NCBI GenBank assembly: GCA_045658965.1
Contig: JAZOVZ010000058.1
Coordinates: 37,574 to 101,573 of the forward strand
Direction: 5' to 3'
From: SVQP01 sp045658965
GTDB lineage: Bacteria; Bacillota; Clostridia; Oscillospirales; CAG-272
Length of the DNA stretch: 64,000 bases
Shown: piece after piece, positions 59,401 to 64,000 of the stretch
Layout: each line of letters opens with the position of its first letter
How positions within the stretch are numbered: the first letter of the stretch is position 1
The notes under the pieces: generated by a model
Told to the model about the DNA's origin: nothing
Databases searched by the model: none
Seen by the model: only the letters and a program-made list of their open reading frames with translations
Program-made: the position numbers and the translations under genes

Positions 59401-62400
59401 CGGTGACCATGATCACGATTGTGACTATGGCTGTGACAAGTATTTCGGCACGCACGAAGACACCGATTCTGATCACAACTGTGACTATGGTTGTTCCGAA
59501 AAGATCGGTGAGCACGCCGATGGAGACGATGCAGACCACGTTTGTGACTACGGCTGTGGAGCGGTGCTTGAAGATTGCTCCGGCACGCTTGCAAACGGTC
59601 AGGCTGCAACCTGCACCGTTGACGGTTGGAATGATTACGTGACTTGCTCTTGCGGCAAGTATTATGCAGATGAGGCTTGCACTACCGAGATCACCGATCT
59701 TGCTGAGTGGAAGACCGGCGACGGTAAGATTGGCGCGCTGAACCACAGCTTTACCAACTACGTAAGCGACAACAATGCAACTTGCACCGAGGACGGCACC
59801 AAGACCGCAAAGTGCGACCGTTGCGATGTAACCAAGACTGTTGCAGACGAGGGAAGTGCGCTTGATCATAGCTTTACCAATTACGTAAGCAACAATGACG
59901 CAACTTGCACCGAGGACGGCACCAAGACCGCGAAGTGCGACCGTTGTGACGAAACCGACACGAAGACCGACGAGGGCACTATGCTGCCCACCGTTGTAAT
60001 GATCGGTGAAAATCGTTACGCAACGCTTGATGCAGCAATCGCGGATGCGCAGGATGGCGATATTATCCGGCTGCAGAAGAACGTGGAGCTTGATACCGCG
60101 GTTACGATTCCCGCGGGCGTCACGCTGGATCTCAACGGCTGCTCCATCAAGGGCGACGTAAGCGGTACGCTGAAGATCAACGGCGGTACGTATTACACCG
60201 CACAGAATTATAAGATGATGGGTTCCGACGAGGATGCCTATTATCAGACCACCGATGCGGTACTGACTATGATTGTGCCGAACGGTAATATTACCGTGCA
60301 TTCCGGCACGCTGACCCTGACTCCCACAGTTTGGTGGACGCTCCCGGGTCAGACCTTGACCATTGAAGAGAATGCAGCCTTCGTGATTCCCGATGGCAAG
60401 ACCCTCAACGTGCGCAGTGCTGTTGTGGTGAAGGGAAATGTTACCGTGAACGGTACTGTCAACCTCTATACCGCGGATGCAACTGTCGAATATAAGGACA
60501 ACAGCTTGCTTGATAAGTTTGCTCATCAGGTTGGCGACAAGGTTCTGTACGTGGACGGCAAGTACGTGGTGCATAGCCACGACTATGACGACGTCGTCGT
60601 AACCGATCCTACCTTTGATGCGGACGGCTTCACGACTCACACTTGTGCTTGCGGTCACAGCTACAAGGATTCTTACGTGGACGCGCTGATTGCTGTTGCA
60701 CAGATCGGTGAGACTAAGTATCAGACGCTGGCGGAGGCTCTTGCGGTTGGCGGCGAAGTGACACTTCTGGCTGATATCGAGACCGATGCAGCATTCGTGA
60801 TTAACAATACTGTTGTTCTGGATCTGAACGGCTTTGGCGTTAAGACCACTGATGAAGATACGAACGGCGACGGCGTATTCCACGTTGTTGCAGGCGGCGA
60901 TCTGACCATCAACGGTAATGGCGTGATCGACGGCGTTGGCGGCAATAACTACTGCATTGCTATCTGGGCAGACGGCGGTAAGGTTACCATCAATGGCGGT
61001 ACCTACACCAACGTTGGCGCAGGCACAGATGCTCACTATGACTTGATCTACGTCAAGAACGGCGGCGAGGTCGTCATTAATGGCGGTACCTTCAAGGCTC
61101 AAACGCCCGCATGGACGCTGAACTGCTATGATGCACACTATCAGGCAGACAACGCTACTATCACCGTTAACGGTGGTATGTTCTTAGGCTTCAACCCCTA
61201 CAACAATGCAGCTGAGGGTGCAGGCACCAATTTCGTGGTTACCGGTTATCACGCTATGGACGCTGACGGCGATGGTTACTACACCATTGAAGAGCACAAC
61301 CATATTGCAGTTGTAACTAAGCCCACCTTTGATGCGGACGGCTTCACGACGCACACCTGTGCTTGCGGCGACAGCTACAAGGATAACTACGTTCCTGCGC
61401 TGATTGCTGTTGCACAGATCGGTGATCAGAGATATGAGACTCTTGCTGAAGCAATCGCTGCTGCACAGGATGGCGATACCATTATTCTGCTGCAGGACGT
61501 TATGACCAAGGAAACTTACGTCATGATTGGTAAGACGCTTGACTTTAACGGTCATACCTTGCACGGTAACGTGGTTGGTACGCTGAGCATGAATGGCGGT
61601 ACGCTGATCACCCCCGACAAGGATTACGTGATGGCAGGCCCCGAGGCAGACTACTATATCACGAATGACGCGGTTCTGGTCATTGATATGAGCGGAAACA
61701 TTGTTGTCCAGAGCGGTACCATAACCGTGGAACGCGAGGAATGGTGGACGGGTAAGGGTCAGACGCTGACCATTGGAAAGGATGCTAAGTTCATCATTTC
61801 CGAGAATACGACCATGCAGGTGCTGAGCACCGTAATCGTAAAGGGTACTGTTGAAATTAATGGTACGATCAATCTTTATGATGCTGAGGCAACTATCGAG
61901 GCTCCCGCGGGCTTGAACGTGGTCACGACTGCAGGCGACACCGTTCTGTACGTGGACGGCAAGTACGTGGTGCATAGCCACAGCTATAATGCAGTTGAAA
62001 CCGATCCCACCTTTGATGCGGACGGCTTCACGACGTACACCTGTGCTTGCGGTCACAGCTACGTAGTGACCCACGAGGGCACCAAGCTGATTGCTGTTGC
62101 ACAGATCAATGGCGATCCCGCTAAGAGATACGAAACGCTTGCAGAAGCAATCGCTAAGGCACAGGATGGTGACGCCATCGTGCTGCTGGGCAACTTCAGC
62201 GGTGCAGGCGCACAGATTGAAAAGAGCATTACAATTGACTTTGACGGTTATACTTACACGCTGACCTCGGGTGTTGGCGCGAACGGTCTGACCTCCAACG
62301 GTTTCCGTTTGTTGGATGGAAAGAATATCACTTTCAAGAACGGTACTCTGAAAGTAGCTGAAAGTGCAAAGAATGATTTCTACATTCTGATTCAGAATTA

Positions 62401-64000
62401 TTCGAATCTGACCATCACCGACATGACCTTGGATGGCACAAACCTGGATAAGTGGTCTGCTACGGACGGCGACTCCTACGTGCTTTCCAACAACTGTGGT
62501 ACTGTTAACATCAATGGCAATACCACTATCAAGGCTAACAACGATGGCGAACTGGCATATGCGATCGACGCATGCAAGTTCCAAAACTACACGATTCCCA
62601 CCGTGACCATCAATACGACCGGCACGATTTCCGGTACGATTGAGATTACGGGTGGCACGATGATCGTAAACGGCGGTACCTTCAACGTAGAGGGAACTGA
62701 GTGCTTTGACGTATTCGTTTGCGATACCGGCAGCTTGACCATCAATGCAGGCACGGTTACCGGTGGCACAAAGAGCGGTTCTACCGCTGTTTGGGCAAAG
62801 AATACCGGTAAGGTAACCATCAACGGCGGTACCTTCACCATTGGTGCAGAGCCCGGCGATTATAACGACCTGATCTACGCAAAGGACAATGCGGTAATTA
62901 CGATTACCGGCGGTCACTATGACGGTGTTTACAGTGAGAAGCTTGGTTCTAAGTATCTGCTGAACATCAAGAACGGTTCGAATGCTAAGATTATTGTTAC
63001 CGGTGGTACTTACATTGGCTTTAACCCTGCTAACTCCAACACCGAGCCCGGTGGCGACAACAACTTCTGCGCAGAGGGCTACGGTCCTACCGATCTGGGT
63101 AATGGTAACTATGGCGTGCACGAGCACGTTTACGACAAAGGCGTTGTAACCGAGCCCACCTGTACTGAAAAGGGTTACACCACTTTCACCTGTACCGCTT
63201 GTGATCATTTCTACGTGGCAGAAGAGGTTCACGCGTTAGGGCATGAGTATGGTGAATGGTACGATACAATTACACCTACCGAAGATTCTCCGGGCGAAAA
63301 GCGCCGTGATTGCCAGAATTGCGATGCGTACGAAAGCTCTCCCGTTGCTGCATTGTCCCACAGCCATGACAGATGGGAAGCTATCACTCTTGCAGCAAAG
63401 GATCCCACTTGTACCGAGACCGGTTTGACCGAGGGTAAACAGTGCTCCGGTTGTAATGAGATCCTGAAAGCACAGGAAATTATTCCCGCGCTTGATCACG
63501 CATGGAGTGTGACCTACGACTTTGCAGCTGACGGCAAGTCTTGCACGGCAACGCGCGTTTGTGCGAACGACGCTGAGCATAACGTGACCGCGAATGCAAC
63601 GATTGGCAGCACACAAAAGACCGCGCCCACTTGCTCTGCAATGGGTACGACCACCTATACCGCAACCTTTGACGTAGCTTGGGCTGCAGAGCAGACCCAG
63701 GACGTTGTGGATATTGCGATTAACCCCGATGCGCATGCCGACGTTAACAAGGATCACATTTGTGACAACGGTTGTGACGTATATCAAGGCGCACACGAAG
63801 ATACCGATAAGAATCACGCTTGCGACTACGGTTGTTCCGATAAGATCGGTGACTGCGTAGACGGCGACCACGATCACGATTGTGATTACGGTTGCGATAA
63901 GTATTTCGGCACGCACGACGATACCGATTCTGATCATAAGTGTGAATACGGATGCTCCGTAACAATTGGTACTTGCGAGGATAGCGACCTTGATCACGAC
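56384..64000 (+). CDS. Giant secreted Cys-rich repeat and beta-helix surface protein (partial, open at right edge)
   Basis: One frame runs from GTG 56384 to the window end without a stop: at least 2539 residues. AAAGGAGGAG (56367-56376) lies seven bases upstream. A signal peptide (WILCVVLLWTFFIIISISTS, cleavage near TSA-A, residue 31) begins it. Residues about 33-620 are beta-rich with NGTL-type turns (IIVNGTLEVGG, MTVNGTLYAWG). Residues 623-1063 hold CxxC and seven HxCDxGC repeats of 20-21 residues with Asp-rich spacers (THEDTDSDHNCDYGC). Residues about 1065-1200 have paired ATCTEDGTKTAKCDRC units. Residues about 1203-2243 contain four modules beginning IAVAQIGxxRYETLAEAIA, with DLNG, VTINGGTY and ITVNGG turns of a right-handed parallel beta-helix, separated by DPTFDADGFTTHTCACG. 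From 2246 the Cys-rich repeats return. C-terminus and anchor lie outside the window. Confidence 0.88.
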   Translation, partial: MKQCQFKFPKWILCVVLLWTFFIIISISTSAATLADFSNFKYSSYFSAEYTVSGNSGNASVSGGTLQIDATGTNGNGCTTQDTPATTTVTLTAKETVSVTCTLGNGVTMNAPSTVTDNSDGSKTFIVGAEQEVTFSVTASKGTKVSGTVTFSAVTEAVSNVPKDSAAYTYNGVVYSYLDQAIEAAIANGNKGTIVATSGGTVYHSSVETDGDYSSKSFTYEIPSGVTLQIPFESTNMLRGNPPKVTGHQAGIGIAGIAEPPNKGIIRFVDRNQAPTLYRTLTLASGTQIIVNGTLEVGGQTDCYPVGAINDGKYSVLQMNSGSTMTVNGTLYAWGTIQGDGTVTVNESGVVYTDLNMTDYTGSADSFNKINTDGAFPVTDYLLGNICVPMTMKCGSSLKVYLCIYGNTAGYNTFLLDFIGSDSGVFRMSSGSLTLCYNTDTSRQQFIIHGNISIERFNISASAAGFKVTVDSSNTSGLAFGVRWDVLANSGSTLTLNESVVVYAGATMTSATGSHIIVSGGKNVILLDGSIGDINGTLTVNSGTKANGEITGLFGTANSSFKSTNGTGVVEIVGAPGNLTTVMVKSNGAAASVAISPAKLLNGDGTTYVATGSSTVTPNTYTYDKVTGKWVCDKHTGMSDHTCDVCGTVTTCADTNPADHKCDACGETLSACSDGDDADSNCDICGANLCVHANKVPVGDAKEPTCTETGLTAGEKCDDCGTVFAEQTVIDTLPHTPGVAATCTTAQTCTVCGTQLVAALEHAWSVTYNFAADGSSCTATRECGNDAAHNVTANATIGSTQKTAPTCSAMGTTTYTATFSEAWAQAQTLDVVDIAIDANAHSWNEATYSFAADGKSCTATRTCKHNAEHKETATATITDVVKTPATCTEKGTTTYTATFSEAWAQTQTQIKDVQDIAIDPDAHADPDKDHTCDNGCGVYQGTHADTDKNHACDYGCSVAIGTCEDANPKDHKCDYGCGKDFGTHEDTDSDHNCDYGCSEKIGDCVDGDHDHDCDYGCDKYFGTHEDTDSDHNCDYGCSEKIGEHADGDDADHVCDYGCGAVLEDCSGTLANGQAATCTVDGWNDYVTCSCGKYYADEACTTEITDLAEWKTGDGKIGALNHSFTNYVSDNNATCTEDGTKTAKCDRCDVTKTVADEGSALDHSFTNYVSNNDATCTEDGTKTAKCDRCDETDTKTDEGTMLPTVVMIGENRYATLDAAIADAQDGDIIRLQKNVELDTAVTIPAGVTLDLNGCSIKGDVSGTLKINGGTYYTAQNYKMMGSDEDAYYQTTDAVLTMIVPNGNITVHSGTLTLTPTVWWTLPGQTLTIEENAAFVIPDGKTLNVRSAVVVKGNVTVNGTVNLYTADATVEYKDNSLLDKFAHQVGDKVLYVDGKYVVHSHDYDDVVVTDPTFDADGFTTHTCACGHSYKDSYVDALIAVAQIGETKYQTLAEALAVGGEVTLLADIETDAAFVINNTVVLDLNGFGVKTTDEDTNGDGVFHVVAGGDLTINGNGVIDGVGGNNYCIAIWADGGKVTINGGTYTNVGAGTDAHYDLIYVKNGGEVVINGGTFKAQTPAWTLNCYDAHYQADNATITVNGGMFLGFNPYNNAAEGAGTNFVVTGYHAMDADGDGYYTIEEHNHIAVVTKPTFDADGFTTHTCACGDSYKDNYVPALIAVAQIGDQRYETLAEAIAAAQDGDTIILLQDVMTKETYVMIGKTLDFNGHTLHGNVVGTLSMNGGTLITPDKDYVMAGPEADYYITNDAVLVIDMSGNIVVQSGTITVEREEWWTGKGQTLTIGKDAKFIISENTTMQVLSTVIVKGTVEINGTINLYDAEATIEAPAGLNVVTTAGDTVLYVDGKYVVHSHSYNAVETDPTFDADGFTTYTCACGHSYVVTHEGTKLIAVAQINGDPAKRYETLAEAIAKAQDGDAIVLLGNFSGAGAQIEKSITIDFDGYTYTLTSGVGANGLTSNGFRLLDGKNITFKNGTLKVAESAKNDFYILIQNYSNLTITDMTLDGTNLDKWSATDGDSYVLSNNCGTVNINGNTTIKANNDGELAYAIDACKFQNYTIPTVTINTTGTISGTIEITGGTMIVNGGTFNVEGTECFDVFVCDTGSLTINAGTVTGGTKSGSTAVWAKNTGKVTINGGTFTIGAEPGDYNDLIYAKDNAVITITGGHYDGVYSEKLGSKYLLNIKNGSNAKIIVTGGTYIGFNPANSNTEPGGDNNFCAEGYGPTDLGNGNYGVHEHVYDKGVVTEPTCTEKGYTTFTCTACDHFYVAEEVHALGHEYGEWYDTITPTEDSPGEKRRDCQNCDAYESSPVAALSHSHDRWEAITLAAKDPTCTETGLTEGKQCSGCNEILKAQEIIPALDHAWSVTYDFAADGKSCTATRVCANDAEHNVTANATIGSTQKTAPTCSAMGTTTYTATFDVAWAAEQTQDVVDIAINPDAHADVNKDHICDNGCDVYQGAHEDTDKNHACDYGCSDKIGDCVDGDHDHDCDYGCDKYFGTHDDTDSDHKCEYGCSVTIGTCEDSDLDHD
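59159..59560 (+). repeat. Tandem 60-63 bp repeats coding HxCDYGC units
   Basis: Seven in-frame units begin with His codons at 59171, 59231, 59294, 59354, 59414, 59474 and 59537, that is every 20-21 codons. Units at 59341-59400 and 59461-59515 are almost identical in DNA. The series resumes at 63740-64000 and continues beyond the window. A second DNA repeat joins 58651-58853 with 63499-63690. Confidence 0.9.

Noticed and set aside
58058..61138. A 1026-codon open frame on the minus strand (and 61184-63232, 63236-63997 likewise)
   Set aside because: They mirror the repeats of the plus-strand giant gene, lack ribosome sites and signal or domain logic, and their low complexity follows from complementary codons.
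1..64000. tRNA, rRNA, CRISPR or prophage genes
   Set aside because: I looked in all gaps over 100 bases and saw no cloverleaf with CCA or GTTC arm, rRNA motif, integrase or phage structural gene.

Overview
The window looks like a piece of a low-to-medium GC, Gram-positive, fermentative gut-type bacterium (Bacillota, class Clostridia). This rests on the AGGAGG ribosome-binding sites, the near-perfect TTGACA-N17-TATAAT promoters, a T-box leader before thrS, many lipobox lipoproteins, an ECF sigma factor with its own promoter type, and interspersed palindromic repeats. Species-level assignment is not possible from sequence alone.

Layout. 1-6.8 kb: end of an MBL-fold hydrolase, an array of six hairpins, rlmH, a mobile-like repeat, an ECF sigma/membrane beta-propeller pair, an SGNH hydrolase, a TraX-like membrane protein and an LRR lipoprotein. 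6.8-10.3 kb (minus): a radical-SAM sulfatase maturase, its sulfatase and an unknown protein in one tightly packed operon. 10.4-16.6 kb (minus): a membrane protein, a sugar-ABC ATPase gene broken by an in-frame amber codon, tex, a TIM-barrel glycosidase-like gene and a RsuA-type pseudouridine synthase. 16.7-25.6 kb: a sugar-binding lipoprotein and sugar isomerase, a two-component system, an SH3-like lipoprotein, dinB under two LexA-type boxes, and a small lipoprotein. 25.9-35.1 kb: PRTase-aspS-GDPD operon, a small membrane protein, a URO-D family protein, polA and an anion transporter. 35.5-53.8 kb: a large discoidin lipoprotein, enolase, glyA, a methylglyoxal-synthase-like protein, T-box/thrS, a phosphoesterase lipoprotein, two paralogous surface proteins sharing modules with the large lipoprotein, glmM with a left-handed beta-helix protein, and a GH106-like glycosidase.

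54.3 kb to the end: a prepilin-like protein, an Lgt-like membrane protein, a very small membrane ORF, and one giant secreted protein. The giant gene starts at GTG 56384 and stays open to the right edge (at least 2539 codons). It has an AT-rich N-terminal part, CDxGC/CxxC repeats and a long parallel-beta-helix-like region. All long minus-strand frames across it are shadows. This locus is the best candidate here for an undescribed surface system.

Much of the window serves carbohydrate scavenging (sulfatase, glycosidases, solute-binding protein, isomerase) and the cell surface (lipoproteins, glmM, giant protein), with housekeeping genes in between. At least four families of small interspersed repeats fill most gaps longer than 150 bp.
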